Assembly: GCA_902168105.1 (NCBI GenBank)
Contig: CABHOY010000042.1
Location: 48,387-112,386, forward strand
DNA length: 64,000 nt
From: an uncultured Flavihumibacter sp.
GTDB lineage: Bacteria > Bacteroidota > Bacteroidia > Chitinophagales > Chitinophagaceae
Direction of reading: 5' to 3'
Position numbers and translations under genes: made by a program. Positions 34,716 to 43,356 of the stretch are shown one piece after another. Each line of letters begins with the position of its first letter. The first letter of the stretch is position 1. The notes beneath the pieces are model-generated. The model had not been told where the DNA came from, searched no databases, and worked only from the letters and a program-made list of their open reading frames with translations.

Positions 34716-37700
34716 TATGGTCAATTTCTTCAGTTAACGGATTCATATCTTCGTCTTTAATGAGCTTGCGTCTTGCCGCAATACCACCAAATATGTAGTA
34801 CAGTCCGGGGATGACGATCACACCGAAAACTGTTCCCAACAACATACCGCCTGCAGAAGCCGCACCAATGGTATGGTTACCGATAGCACCGGGGCCTGTG
34901 GCAAAGAGGAGTGGGACCAGACCGGCGATAAACGCCAGGGACGTCATTAATATCGGGCGGAAACGCGTTTTGGCGCCTTCGATGGCAGCTTCCAGCACAG
35001 TCGAACCAGCGCGCTGTTTCTGAACGGCAAACTCCACGATCAATACGGCGTTCTTACCCAACAGGCCGACCAGCATTACCAATCCCACCTGGGCATAGAT
35101 ATCGTTTGCCAGACCCATTACCTTAACGAGGAAGAATGCGCCGAAGATACCAGCAGGGAGAGAGAGGATCACTGCTAATGGCAGGACGAAACTTTCGTAT
35201 TGGGCTGCGAGGATCAGGTATACAAAGGCCAGTACGATCAGGAAGATATAAAGGGCTTCGTTACCACGTCCCACCTCATCTTTCGAAAGGCCTTCCCAGT
35301 CGATGTCATATCCGCGTGGCAGTGTTTGTGCCGCTACTTCCTGGATAGCCTTGGTAGCTTCACCACTGCTGTAACCTGCTGCAGGCTCACCTCTGATAGC
35401 TGATGATGTATACATGTTGTACCTGGTGATCTCATTCAGACCATGTGTTTTTCTGATGGACATGAAAGCGGAATAAGGCACCATCTCATCACGGTCATTC
35501 TTTATGTAGAGCTTCAGCAGATCGTCGGGTAAGCGCCTGTATTCAGGCCCGGATTGCACATACACCTTGAGGGATGTACCGAACCGGATGAAACCTAATT
35601 CATAGCTACTTCCTATCAATATGGACAGGTTGTCCATTGCTTTACCAATGGATACGCCCTTCTGCATGGCTGCTTTATTGTCGATCTGCAGCTCATACTG
35701 AGGATAGTTGGCACTGAAGAAAGTGAACAGTCCTGTTAACTCTTTGCGCTTGCCAAGTGCCGCCATGAAATCGTCATTCACTTTTTCCAACTCCTTGTAA
35801 TCATCGGCATTGGTCTTATCAAGCAAACGTAGTGCGAAACCACCTGCAGCACCATATCCTGGCACAGCCGGAGGACCGAAGAACTCTATGGTCGCTCCAG
35901 GAACCTCTTTCGCCTTTTTCTCCAGCTCCTCGATGATCTCTGTTACAGAATGTTTACGTTCAGACCAGTCTTTCAAGCTGATAATACAGGTACCGGCATT
36001 GGAACCTCTACCTTCTGTCAGTACCTCATAACCTGCCAGCGCCGAAACAGACTGGATGCCTTCAATGTGCTCAGCGATCTCCTGCACCTTTCTGGCCAGA
36101 TCATTTGTTCTTTCCAGCGTAGAGCCGGGAGGTGTCTGAATGATCGCGTAGATCATACCCTGGTCCTCATTCGGAATAAATCCGGCCGGCAGGCTTTGAT
36201 TGATCCCGAATATGCCGAAACCAAAGGCTATCAGGATACCGAAAGTGATCACTCTTCTGTTCACGATCACTCTTAACAGGCTTGTATATCTGCCGGTCAG
36301 TTTTTCGAACTGTCTGTTGAAAGCGTCGAGGAATTTATCTATCGGTGATTTTTTCTTTGGCTTGCCGTGATTGTTCTTTAAGATGATGGCGCAAAGAACA
36401 GGTGTAAGCGTTAATGCCACTACACCGGAAAGCACAATGGACGTGGCCATGGTGATAGCGAACTGCCGGTAGAATATACCAACAGGTCCTGACATGAATG
36501 CCACGGGGATGAACACCGCTGTCATTACGAAGGTGATCGCAACAATGGCCCCGGCTATTTCATGTACCACTTTGTATGTAGCCTGGTAAGGCGAAAGATG
36601 TTCTTCCTCCATTTTGGCATGGACGGCCTCAATTACCACAATGGCGTTGTCGACGACTATACCGATAGCCAGTACAAGCGCGAACAGTGTGATAAGGTTG
36701 ATGGTCAATCCGAACACCTGCATGAAGAAGAAGGCGCCTACCAGTGATACCGGAACCGCCAACGTGGGAATGAGCGTAGAGCGCCAGTCGCCGAGGAACA
36801 GGAATACCACTATCGCCACCAGTATGAAGGCTTCACCCAGTGTGTGCACCACTTTTTCAATAGAGGCGTTCAGGAAGCTGGATACGTCATAGTCGATCTC
36901 ATAGTCCATTCCCGGAGGGAAGGAACTTTTCTTGATCTCAGCCAGTTTCGCCTTAATGGCTTTAATTACATCACTCGCATTACTTCCATAAGTCTGTTTT
37001 AATACGATCGCCGCTGAAGGGTGACCGTTCAGATTGGAATAGATATCATAGAACTCACTACCGAATTCAATATTGGCGACGTCTTTCAGGTAAAGGATCT
37101 CACCTTTCGGATTAGCCCTTACGATCACATTCTCATACTGTTCAGGTTTGTTGTATCTACCCTGATAGGTCAATACATATTCAAGTGCTTCCGAACGTTT
37201 ACCGTCGCTTCTTCCCAACCTGCCGGGAGAACCGATCACACTCTGAGTGGACAGCGCTTCCATCACCTCTTCGGTAGAGACGTTATAGGCGCGCATCCTG
37301 TCAGGTTTCAGCCAGATACGCATTGCATACTGACGGCTACCGAGGATCTGGGCGTTACCGATACCGGATACCCTTCTCAGTTCCTGCAGGATGTTTGTAT
37401 TGGCGTAGTTGTACAGGAAGTTCTCATCAGCCTTCGGATCTGTACTGAACACGTTCACATACATCAACATGTTAGGCTGAAGGATATTCACAACAATACC
37501 TTCACGCTGTACGAGTGGCGGCAGCCTGCTCGTTACCTGTTCAATACGGTTCTTTACGTTAACGACGGCCTGATTCGGGTCTGTACCCAGATCGAAGACC
37601 ACCTGTATGTTAGCCTCACCGGCACTGGTAGCGTCGGATGTCATATATTTCATACCCGGAACACCGTTCACCGCTTTCTCCATCGGAATGAGAACGGATT

Positions 37701-37875
37701 GGACCAGTACATCAGCACTGGCGCCGGGATATGCTACACTCACAATTACCCTGGGCGGCGCAATAGAAGGGAACTGTGAGGTAGGTAATGTATAAATGGC
37801 CAGTACGCCCATGAAGACAATGACAAGTGATATCACTATCGCAAAGACCGGCCGTTTCATGAATATGTTAAACAT
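34708..37875 (-). CDS. RND multidrug efflux pump, HAE-1 (AcrB) family
   Basis: The product has 1055 residues, the usual HAE-1 length, with start MFNIFMKRPVFAIVISLVIV. Two large periplasmic loops separate twelve helices. The proton relay in helix 4 reads GIVVDNAIVVIEAVH, so Asp409 is kept and the second Asp of the AcrB pair is Asn410. GLLGKNAVLIVEFAVQKQ in helix 10 retains the lysine. GFIPNEDQGMIYAIIQTPPG matches the start of the second periplasmic loop. It sits between the adaptor gene (25 bp upstream) and the OMF gene, which it overlaps. Substrate range cannot be inferred: drugs, bile-like compounds or plant metabolites are all possible. No TetR-type regulator is adjacent. Confidence 0.95.
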   Translation of the reverse strand: MFNIFMKRPVFAIVISLVIVFMGVLAIYTLPTSQFPSIAPPRVIVSVAYPGASADVLVQSVLIPMEKAVNGVPGMKYMTSDATSAGEANIQVVFDLGTDPNQAVVNVKNRIEQVTSRLPPLVQREGIVVNILQPNMLMYVNVFSTDPKADENFLYNYANTNILQELRRVSGIGNAQILGSRQYAMRIWLKPDRMRAYNVSTEEVMEALSTQSVIGSPGRLGRSDGKRSEALEYVLTYQGRYNKPEQYENVIVRANPKGEILYLKDVANIEFGSEFYDIYSNLNGHPSAAIVLKQTYGSNASDVIKAIKAKLAEIKKSSFPPGMDYEIDYDVSSFLNASIEKVVHTLGEAFILVAIVVFLFLGDWRSTLIPTLAVPVSLVGAFFFMQVFGLTINLITLFALVLAIGIVVDNAIVVIEAVHAKMEEEHLSPYQATYKVVHEIAGAIVAITFVMTAVFIPVAFMSGPVGIFYRQFAITMATSIVLSGVVALTLTPVLCAIILKNNHGKPKKKSPIDKFLDAFNRQFEKLTGRYTSLLRVIVNRRVITFGILIAFGFGIFGINQSLPAGFIPNEDQGMIYAIIQTPPGSTLERTNDLARKVQEIAEHIEGIQSVSALAGYEVLTEGRGSNAGTCIISLKDWSERKHSVTEIIEELEKKAKEVPGATIEFFGPPAVPGYGAAGGFALRLLDKTNADDYKELEKVNDDFMAALGKRKELTGLFTFFSANYPQYELQIDNKAAMQKGVSIGKAMDNLSILIGSSYELGFIRFGTSLKVYVQSGPEYRRLPDDLLKLYIKNDRDEMVPYSAFMSIRKTHGLNEITRYNMYTSSAIRGEPAAGYSSGEATKAIQEVAAQTLPRGYDIDWEGLSKDEVGRGNEALYIFLIVLAFVYLILAAQYESFVLPLAVILSLPAGIFGAFFLVKVMGLANDIYAQVGLVMLVGLLGKNAVLIVEFAVQKQRAGSTVLEAAIEGAKTRFRPILMTSLAFIAGLVPLLFATGPGAIGNHTIGAASAGGMLLGTVFGVIVIPGLYYIFGGIAARRKLIKDEDMNPLTEEIDHNV

Positions 37876-37900
37876 TCTCTTACTTTTTTTAATTCGCAGA

Positions 37901-38983
37901 TTATTCCGTTGGCAACACTAAATGGGAAACTACCTTCCTTGGATCCTCATATTCATAGGATATCTTGTCATCGTTCTTCACTTTCCTCAATCCTTCAAGC
38001 AGGATCTTATCATCTGCGGCCAGTCCTTCTTTTATTACATACAGATCAGGGATTTCAGCAGCGATAGTGATAGGTTTTAATTTCACCACATTGTCCTTAC
38101 CTACGGTATACACATACTTTTTATCCATGATCTCCAGGGTCGCTTTCTGCGGAATGATCAGTGCATCTTTAAGCGGCTTATTTATCAGGATGGTACCTGT
38201 TTCACCGTGTCTCAGCAGACCGTCTGAGTTAGGGAATGTAGCCCTGAACGCGATATTGCCGGTTTCATTATTGAACTCACTTTCAATGGTTTCAACTACG
38301 CCCGGATGTTTGAACAGTTGTTTATCGGCTGTCAGCAGGTTTACTTCAAGCTTACCGGTGTTAGATTGCTGTGCTTTATAACTCAGGTACTCAGGTTCTG
38401 ACACATTAAAATAGACCCACATTTTGCTGTTGTCGCTTAACGTAGTAAGCAGTTCGCCTTCTTCTACCAGACTTCCCAGTTTTAAGTGGAGAAGGTCGAC
38501 CAATCCATCAAAAGGCGCTCTTATTTCAGTAAATGCCAGGTGAGCTGTGGCCAGTGCCAGTTCAGCTTTGGCTTTGCTCAGCTTAGCTTTGGCCATTGCC
38601 AGTTCATTCTTTGACACGACGTTTTTGTCGGCAAGTGGTTGGGTATTCTGTACTTCAATTTCAGCAATATTAACTTCGGCCTGCGCTCTTTCCTGTTCAG
38701 CTTCATATATGGTTGGCATGATCTTAAACAGGAGTTGTCCCTTTTTCACGAACTGGCCTTCATCTACATAGATGTCCTGCAGGTATCCTTTTTCCTGTGC
38801 TCTCAGTTCAATGTTGCGCATAGAACGTATCTGACATACGTATTCACTGGTGACAGTCGTATCCATTGTCAAGGGACTGGTGGCTACAAGTTTGGTATCC
38901 TCTTCCTTTTCTTCTTTGTGTGATTTACAGCCTATATGACATAGCATGGCCGACACGCCCATAAGCATGACAATTCTCTTCAT
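37901..38983 (-). CDS. RND efflux periplasmic adaptor (membrane fusion) lipoprotein
   Basis: The product has 360 residues. Lipobox CHIGC gives lipidated Cys19, followed by a charged KSHKEEKEEDTK linker. The lipoyl half-motif VCQIRSMRNIELRAQEKGYL and its partner IRAPFDGLVDLLHLKLGSLV flank a helical hairpin (about 105-155: QERAQAEVNIAEIEVQNTQP and ELAMAKAKLSKAKAELALAT). A beta-barrel and membrane-proximal domain follow. It is the first gene of the adaptor-pump-OMF operon and bridges the other two proteins. In the 161 bp before its ATG I see only a 6-bp dyad (ATAGCA/TGCTAT near 39055-39071), with no clear promoter match. Confidence 0.92.
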   Translation of the reverse strand: MKRIVMLMGVSAMLCHIGCKSHKEEKEEDTKLVATSPLTMDTTVTSEYVCQIRSMRNIELRAQEKGYLQDIYVDEGQFVKKGQLLFKIMPTIYEAEQERAQAEVNIAEIEVQNTQPLADKNVVSKNELAMAKAKLSKAKAELALATAHLAFTEIRAPFDGLVDLLHLKLGSLVEEGELLTTLSDNSKMWVYFNVSEPEYLSYKAQQSNTGKLEVNLLTADKQLFKHPGVVETIESEFNNETGNIAFRATFPNSDGLLRHGETGTILINKPLKDALIIPQKATLEIMDKKYVYTVGKDNVVKLKPITIAAEIPDLYVIKEGLAADDKILLEGLRKVKNDDKISYEYEDPRKVVSHLVLPTE

Positions 38984-39144
38984 GGTATTTTATAGATTTT
39001 TAAAAAGTTGCTATTTGATAATGATGTTTTGAACGGTGTATAACGCCATAACCTCTATAGCAGGATGCTATGACGGCAAACGGTTAAAAAATATATTTGT
39101 GAACAGCCAGGCAAGACTTTGCCCGGGCTACAGAAATAAATAGA

Positions 39145-39549
39145 TCATACCCTTATTACACGGTGTACGATAAACTTATCAGAAGATGAATAGGAAAAAT
39201 GGTTGCAAAAAGGTAGGGGGTTCTTAAGATAGCTGTAATTAGATGTGGGTTCCTGGGGGGATAAACAAAAGTAATGGCTGAGCTGTAAATGTTTTCTTGC
39301 TGAAAAGCTTTCTTCTTCCTCGACCTCAGTAGCTTTGATCTTTTCCTTTTTTTTGCCGGAGGAAGGAGCATTGCTGATCAGCGGTTGAAGGCTTCGAAGT
39401 TCGAAAACCCTTATCTGTACCCTGTTTTCCGAATGTTGTTTCAGTGACTCGTAAAGATTTTCCTGATCTGTATCAGCATACAGATGGCCGTGCCCCTTCA
39501 ACAGAAAAAAACAGAGCGATAAGAAAAAATTTATTAACAATCTCGTCAT
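39145..39549 (-). CDS. Hypothetical exported protein, Chitinophagaceae-type
   Basis: The product has 134 residues. Residues 1-25 (MTRLLINFFLSLCFFLLKGH, then GHLYAD) look like a signal peptide. The mature part has a basic-acidic stretch (SGKKKEKIKATEVEEEESFS) and a C-terminal half rich in aromatic residues (KHLQLSHYFCLSPQEP, CNHFSYSSSDKFIVHRVIRV). The ending FSY-x-S-S-D/N-K-x-I-V-x-R-V-x-R-I/V seems familiar from hypothetical proteins of related genera, but no domain is known to me. It precedes the efflux operon on the same strand with a 161-bp gap, so it is probably a separate unit. Confidence 0.5.
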   Translation of the reverse strand: MTRLLINFFLSLCFFLLKGHGHLYADTDQENLYESLKQHSENRVQIRVFELRSLQPLISNAPSSGKKKEKIKATEVEEEESFSARKHLQLSHYFCLSPQEPTSNYSYLKNPLPFCNHFSYSSSDKFIVHRVIRV

Positions 39550-39710
39550 CGGGATACAAAAATAGCAGAAAGTTCATTAAATAGTTAAGATTGTAAAATT
39601 TTAAGTATGATTTAATAACTTTCCACGAACGCAGGCAGGCATTCCCCGGTTCTTATGGCATAGTTCATGAAGGATAAAGAAGGGGTAACTATTTTAAGTA
39701 AGGGCTGCAT

Positions 39711-40157
39711 ATGAATATTTTAAGAGCAATTCCGGCAGGTATATTTGGTACACTGCTGATGACAGGTGCACTGTATCTGCTAACAATCATCACCGGAAAA
39801 AATTTTAAGGTTGTTGGAATACTGGCTACGATGGTCACCGGACATACAACACCATCAAAAGGGCCGACGAAAGACAGAGCGGACCTGTTTATTGGGTTAC
39901 TGCTTCATTATTGTATAGGTGTAGGTTTCGCATTGTTCTACTCTTTTCTGTGGCGGAGTGGCATAGGCGATCCTGGCTGGAGCAGCAGTATCGTGTTTGG
40001 ATTAATAACAGGTTGTGTGGCAGCCATCTTCTGGTCTTTATTTACGCACTGGCATCCGGACCCTCCGGCGTTTCCGAGAGTCCCTTATTTTTTATTGGTG
40101 GGGCTTTCTCATGTATTATTCAGCCTGGGTGTTTCTTGTGTTTTTCTTATCCAGTAG
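39711..40157 (+). CDS. Four-helix integral membrane protein, unknown function
   Basis: The product has 148 residues with about four hydrophobic helices: residues 5-25 (AIPAGIFGTLLMTGALYLLT), 60-85, 93-113 and 123-147. Charged loops (TTPSKGPTKDRAD, THWHPDPPAFPRVP) contain histidine and proline. No domain is recognised; it resembles small uncharacterised bacterial inner membrane proteins. Its last 42 bp overlap the 3' end of the convergent gene 40116-40577. Confidence 0.6.
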   Translation: MNILRAIPAGIFGTLLMTGALYLLTIITGKNFKVVGILATMVTGHTTPSKGPTKDRADLFIGLLLHYCIGVGFALFYSFLWRSGIGDPGWSSSIVFGLITGCVAAIFWSLFTHWHPDPPAFPRVPYFLLVGLSHVLFSLGVSCVFLIQ

Positions 40158-40577
40158 CTTGTGTACAACCCCTGCTATCAAGCCTGCAGTTACATATAAT
40201 CCCAATGTAAGCAGCTGTGTTTTCCCCGTTTTGTTACTATACTTCTCATTCAAACCCAGCTTGTTAGGGAGGGTGATAGCACCGATGCCGGCCATCAGTC
40301 CCAATGCAGCTCCGGTCAGTATACTGTGCTTGGGGTTCATACCAACAAGTGAATAATACCCCGCATTTCCGGCAATATCTCCGGCCATAGTAGCATAATA
40401 TAGCTTCTTTTCGCCAGGAATAGGGAGCCTGGCCTGGTTGAGAGTATCTGATAAGGCCTGCATACCAAGTTTATCCATTCTCGGGGCCTCTGAGACGTTC
40501 TTTCTCAACGTCTCATGTGCGAGGGTTAAGGCTACTGAGCTAATCAGTCCACTTGTCATTGAAGCCAGTGTTTTCAT
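40116..40577 (-). CDS. Hypothetical membrane-associated protein
   Basis: The product has 153 residues. The N-terminus (MKTLASMTSGLISSVALTLA) is hydrophobic and followed by HETLRKNVSEAPRMDKLGMQ, a possible membrane-proximal helix. GDIAGNAGYYSLVGM, HSILTGAALGLMAGIGAITL and LLTLGLYVTAGLIAGVVHKL are likely transmembrane segments, and the tail is basic. I recognise no family. It converges on and overlaps the gene at 39711-40157 by 42 bp, which is unusual in this loosely packed region; both frames nevertheless look coding. Confidence 0.55.
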   Translation of the reverse strand: MKTLASMTSGLISSVALTLAHETLRKNVSEAPRMDKLGMQALSDTLNQARLPIPGEKKLYYATMAGDIAGNAGYYSLVGMNPKHSILTGAALGLMAGIGAITLPNKLGLNEKYSNKTGKTQLLTLGLYVTAGLIAGVVHKLLDKKNTRNTQAE

Positions 40578-40648
40578 GATATTCGTTTTGTTGAAAAAAT
40601 CAAAAACCAGGCCTGTAAGTCGGCTTTATGTTATAAATTCAACCAATT

Positions 40649-41137
40649 ATGACTATCACAAACATGACAGAAAACCACTGGCCGGCTGTCAGGGCTATTT
40701 ACGAAAGCGGTATTGCCACAGGAAATGCCACGTTTCAGACGGAAGCGCCAGGATGGGAAGACTGGGACAAAAGCCATGTAAAGAATTGCCGGCTGGTAGC
40801 AGTTGAAGAAGATCAGGTATTGGGATGGGCGGCATTGTCGCCGGTGTCCAGTCGCTGTGTCTATGCGGGCGTAGCCGAAGTCAGCGTTTATATTCATCCC
40901 GATGCAAGAGGGAAAGGAGTGGGACAGCAGCTGTTATATGCGCTGATCCTTGAAAGTGAGGCAAACGGTTACTGGACATTACAAGCCGGTATCTTCCCTG
41001 AAAACATGGCCAGTATCGCCCTTCATGAGAAGTTGGGATTCCGGCTTGTAGGACGCCGGGAAAGGATAGGTCAGATGAAAGGCGTTTGGCGGGACACTTT
41101 ATTGCTGGAGCGTAGAAGTAATAGTGTTGGAGCGTGA
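40649..41137 (+). CDS. arsN1: GNAT acetyltransferase, ArsN1 / phosphinothricin-acetyltransferase type
   Basis: The product has 162 residues. EVSVYIHPDARGKGVGQQLL contains the acetyl-CoA pyrophosphate loop (R/Q-G-x-G-x-G/A), followed by LQAGIFPENMASIALHEKLG and FRLVGRRERIGQMKGVWRDT, the C-terminal block of the phosphinothricin acetyltransferase group. ArsN1 enzymes of this group N-acetylate arsinothricin, an organoarsenical antibiotic. The gene ends 63 bp before arsR on the same strand, the arrangement typical of ars clusters, so ArsN1 is preferred over a phosphinothricin enzyme. Activity on either compound is not proven by sequence. Confidence 0.75.
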   Translation: MTITNMTENHWPAVRAIYESGIATGNATFQTEAPGWEDWDKSHVKNCRLVAVEEDQVLGWAALSPVSSRCVYAGVAEVSVYIHPDARGKGVGQQLLYALILESEANGYWTLQAGIFPENMASIALHEKLGFRLVGRRERIGQMKGVWRDTLLLERRSNSVGA

Positions 41138-41151
41138 GGATGTATATAGCC

Positions 41152-41183
41152 TTTGGGCAGATACACGCAAAATCGTAATATTG
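41152..41183 (+). promoter_or_regulatory. arsR promoter, TTTG-N20-TAATATTG
   Basis: TTTG at 41152-41155 (-33) is separated by exactly 20 nt from TAATATTG at 41176-41183 (-7, one mismatch to TAnnTTTG). Start of transcription would be near 41190, about 10 nt before the arsR ATG. The same elements with the same spacing precede acr3. Confidence 0.65.
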
Positions 41184-41187
41184 CAAT
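41172..41187. promoter_or_regulatory. ArsR operator 1, overlapping the arsR -7 element
   Basis: ATCGTAATATTGCAAT is an imperfect palindrome (ideal ATCGxAATATTxCGAT) sharing its first 13 bases with the site before acr3. It covers the -7 element, so bound ArsR would block polymerase: negative autoregulation relieved by As(III). Confidence 0.7.
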
Positions 41188-41199
41188 AAATTGTGGAAT

Positions 41200-41529
41200 A
41201 TGGGTATCACTAAGACGGATTTGTTTAATAAGAAGCAAAATGACCTGGCCAATGTGGCCAAGACATTAGGTCATCCCGCCCGGATCGCAATTCTACAATA
41301 CCTCGTTAAATCCAACACCTGTATATGCGGAGACCTGGTAGATGAACTGGGTCTGGCACAGGCTACTATCTCACAGCATCTGAAAGAACTTAAAACGGCC
41401 GGTTTAATTAAAGGAACTATTGAAGGAAACAGTGTTTGTTATTGTATTGACCCCAATGGATGGAAAAAATGCAGGGATGCATTTGCCATGTTTTTTGTTG
41501 AGGTGAAGACTAAAGGAGACTGCTGCTAG
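41200..41529 (+). CDS. arsR: ArsR-family arsenic-responsive repressor
   Basis: The ATG at 41200 gives 109 residues; the in-frame TTG at 41191 lies at the predicted transcript start. The winged helix spans about 15-85, with recognition helix LAQATISQHLKELKTAGLIK. Cys41 and Cys43 in SNTCICGDL match the helix-3 metal-binding pair of ArsR proteins. Further cysteines stand at 80, 82, 91 and the C-terminal pair 108-109. It binds promoter DNA when arsenic-free and releases on As(III). Two matching boxes over two promoters imply control of itself and of the acr3 operon. Confidence 0.92.
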   Translation: MGITKTDLFNKKQNDLANVAKTLGHPARIAILQYLVKSNTCICGDLVDELGLAQATISQHLKELKTAGLIKGTIEGNSVCYCIDPNGWKKCRDAFAMFFVEVKTKGDCC

Positions 41530-41645
41530 TATTTCTTACACTTATTATTCTTTATATGATCTGCCCGTATTTCAATACTGTTGGCGATGTTGCAAGCTAT
41601 TATACGATGTAAACAGATGATTTATCGAAAAAAAGATCTGATTCA

Positions 41646-41681
41646 TTTGGCCGTGATATATCATTATCGTAATATTGCGAT
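41646..41681 (+). promoter_or_regulatory. acr3 operon promoter with ArsR operator 2
   Basis: TTTG at 41646-41649, 20-nt spacer, TAATATTG at 41670-41677. The ArsR box ATCGTAATATTGCGAT at 41666-41681 is a near-perfect palindrome (only the T/G central-flank pair differs from ideal) and overlies the -7 element. Start near 41684, about 40-nt leader before acr3. Confidence 0.7.
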
Positions 41682-41723
41682 ATTATAATTAACAATATTC
41701 CTGTTGCTGTAAATATTTCATAC

Positions 41724-42794
41724 ATGCAGAATTGTAATCCGGTTCAAAGGAAGAGGTTGGGTTTCCTCGACCGATATCTCACACTGTGGATATTTCTTGC
41801 AATGGCTGCCGGGGTGAGCATAGGCTATTTTTTCCCTTCCAGCGCTCGTTTTATTAATTCTTTTTCTTCAGGAACGACCAACATTCCGTTGGCTATCGGG
41901 CTTATATTAATGATGTATCCTCCACTGGCGAAAGTCAGGTATGAGCAAATAGGAGAGGTATTTAAAAATGTAAAGGTCCTTGGTACATCGTTGTTATTGA
42001 ATTGGGTGATCGGGCCAATATTGATGTTTGCGTTGGCATTGCTTTTTCTGCATGGTTATCCTGAATATATGGTCGGGTTGATACTGATAGGTCTGGCCCG
42101 TTGTATTGCCATGGTTATTGTATGGAATGAGCTGGCTGAAGGAAATCGCGAATATGCGGCAGGGCTGGTGGCGCTTAACAGCATTTTTCAAGTGTTACTG
42201 TATAGCGTCTATGCATATGTTTTCATTACTGTGCTTCCACCAGCTTTTGGTATAAAAAGGATTGAGGTAAACGTTACTATTGGCCAGATAGCAGAAAGTG
42301 TTGCGATCTATCTCGGGATACCTTTTGCAGCAGGGCTTCTCAGTCGTCTGATCCTTCCGGTGATCAAAGGTGAACAATGGTACCAGGAGAAATTTATTCC
42401 GGCAATATCCCCGGTTACACTTATCGCATTGCTGTTTACTATCGTTGTAATGTTTAGTCTAAAAGGAGGACTGATCGTCCATATACCTATGGATGTGTTA
42501 CGTATTGCAGTTCCGTTAATGATATATTTTGTTATCATGTTCCTGGTGAGTTTCGTACTGGGTAAGGCTGCAGGTGCTGATTATTCTAAAAATGCGTCTA
42601 TAGCTTTTACAGCGGCAGGAAACAATTTCGAACTGGCTATAGCTGTTGCAATAGGTGTTTTTGGAATTAATTCCGGGCAGGCATTTGTTGGCGTCATCGG
42701 TCCGCTCGTTGAAGTGCCAGCATTGATAGGATTGGTTAACGTGGCCTTCTGGCTTAAAAGAAAATTGTACAAGGAAGATACTATTATCGCATAA
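41724..42794 (+). CDS. acr3: Arsenite efflux permease Acr3
   Basis: The product has 356 residues with ten hydrophobic helices. After the cytoplasmic start, FLDRYLTLWIFLAMAAGVSI leads helix 1, LILMMYPPLAKVRYEQIGEV is a family hallmark, and LIGLARCIAMVIVWNELAEG contains Cys127, the essential cysteine of helix 4. FTAAGNNFELAIAVAIGVFG is the conserved helix 9 motif. The length and motifs exclude ArsB. It expels As(III) using the proton gradient. It is the first gene of the ArsR-controlled unit acr3-DUF6428-arsC-arsO. Confidence 0.95.
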   Translation: MQNCNPVQRKRLGFLDRYLTLWIFLAMAAGVSIGYFFPSSARFINSFSSGTTNIPLAIGLILMMYPPLAKVRYEQIGEVFKNVKVLGTSLLLNWVIGPILMFALALLFLHGYPEYMVGLILIGLARCIAMVIVWNELAEGNREYAAGLVALNSIFQVLLYSVYAYVFITVLPPAFGIKRIEVNVTIGQIAESVAIYLGIPFAAGLLSRLILPVIKGEQWYQEKFIPAISPVTLIALLFTIVVMFSLKGGLIVHIPMDVLRIAVPLMIYFVIMFLVSFVLGKAAGADYSKNASIAFTAAGNNFELAIAVAIGVFGINSGQAFVGVIGPLVEVPALIGLVNVAFWLKRKLYKEDTIIA

Positions 42795-42815
42795 ATAACA
42801 ATAAAAACTACTTTT

Positions 42816-43343
42816 ATGAACAACCAAAGAATGAGCTGGCAATCATTTAAGGACCAGCTGAAAACGCATCCTGACCAGCTCTTGCAATTCCAGTTTGCAG
42901 CAGGAAAGTTCGTAGCTCCTTCCTATCACATTACAGAAATAAAACAGGCGCCGATCACTTCTGTCGATTGTGGCGGAAAGATGAATGCCTGGACAGAGAT
43001 CATTGTTCAGTTATGGGAGCCGACAGAGAAACAAACAGACAGGGCAATGGCGGTAAGTAAGGCATTGAAAATAGTAGACCTGGTAGAGAATAGTCTGCCG
43101 TTGAATCCAGCCGGTATTGTAAAGATCGAATTTGGTAATTCAGACTTCGATACGCGTCAGATGTACCCAAATGAATTCCTGCTGGAAGGAGAGGACCTGA
43201 TCGTTAATCTGCAGCCGGATGCGACTCAATGCAAAGCGACAGACAGGGGACAGACCTGTGGTACACCGAAGACAAAATTAACAGAGATACCTGTATTACA
43301 AGACGCAGGACAAACATGTACACCTGGCGGCGGCTGCTGCTAA
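42816..43343 (+). CDS. DUF6428-type protein of ars operons
   Basis: The product has 175 residues, cytoplasmic. It starts RMSWQSFKDQLKTHPDQLLQ, a pattern seen in uncharacterised proteins of Bacteroidota ars operons annotated DUF6428. YHITEIKQAPITSVDCGGKM and AWTEIIVQLWEP follow. The C-terminal third is rich in cysteine (ATQCKATDRGQTCGTP, then QTCTPGGGCC), ending in a vicinal pair like that of ArsR. This would suit As(III) binding, perhaps as a chaperone or sink, but no function is established. It lies 21 bp after acr3 and 13 bp before arsC. Confidence 0.8.
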   Translation: MNNQRMSWQSFKDQLKTHPDQLLQFQFAAGKFVAPSYHITEIKQAPITSVDCGGKMNAWTEIIVQLWEPTEKQTDRAMAVSKALKIVDLVENSLPLNPAGIVKIEFGNSDFDTRQMYPNEFLLEGEDLIVNLQPDATQCKATDRGQTCGTPKTKLTEIPVLQDAGQTCTPGGGCC

Positions 43344-43356
43344 ACAATAAAAGAGA

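Noticed and set aside
37021..37779. 252-codon plus-strand frame opposite the RND pump
   Set aside because: Antisense to conserved pump sequence, with no recognisable protein features.
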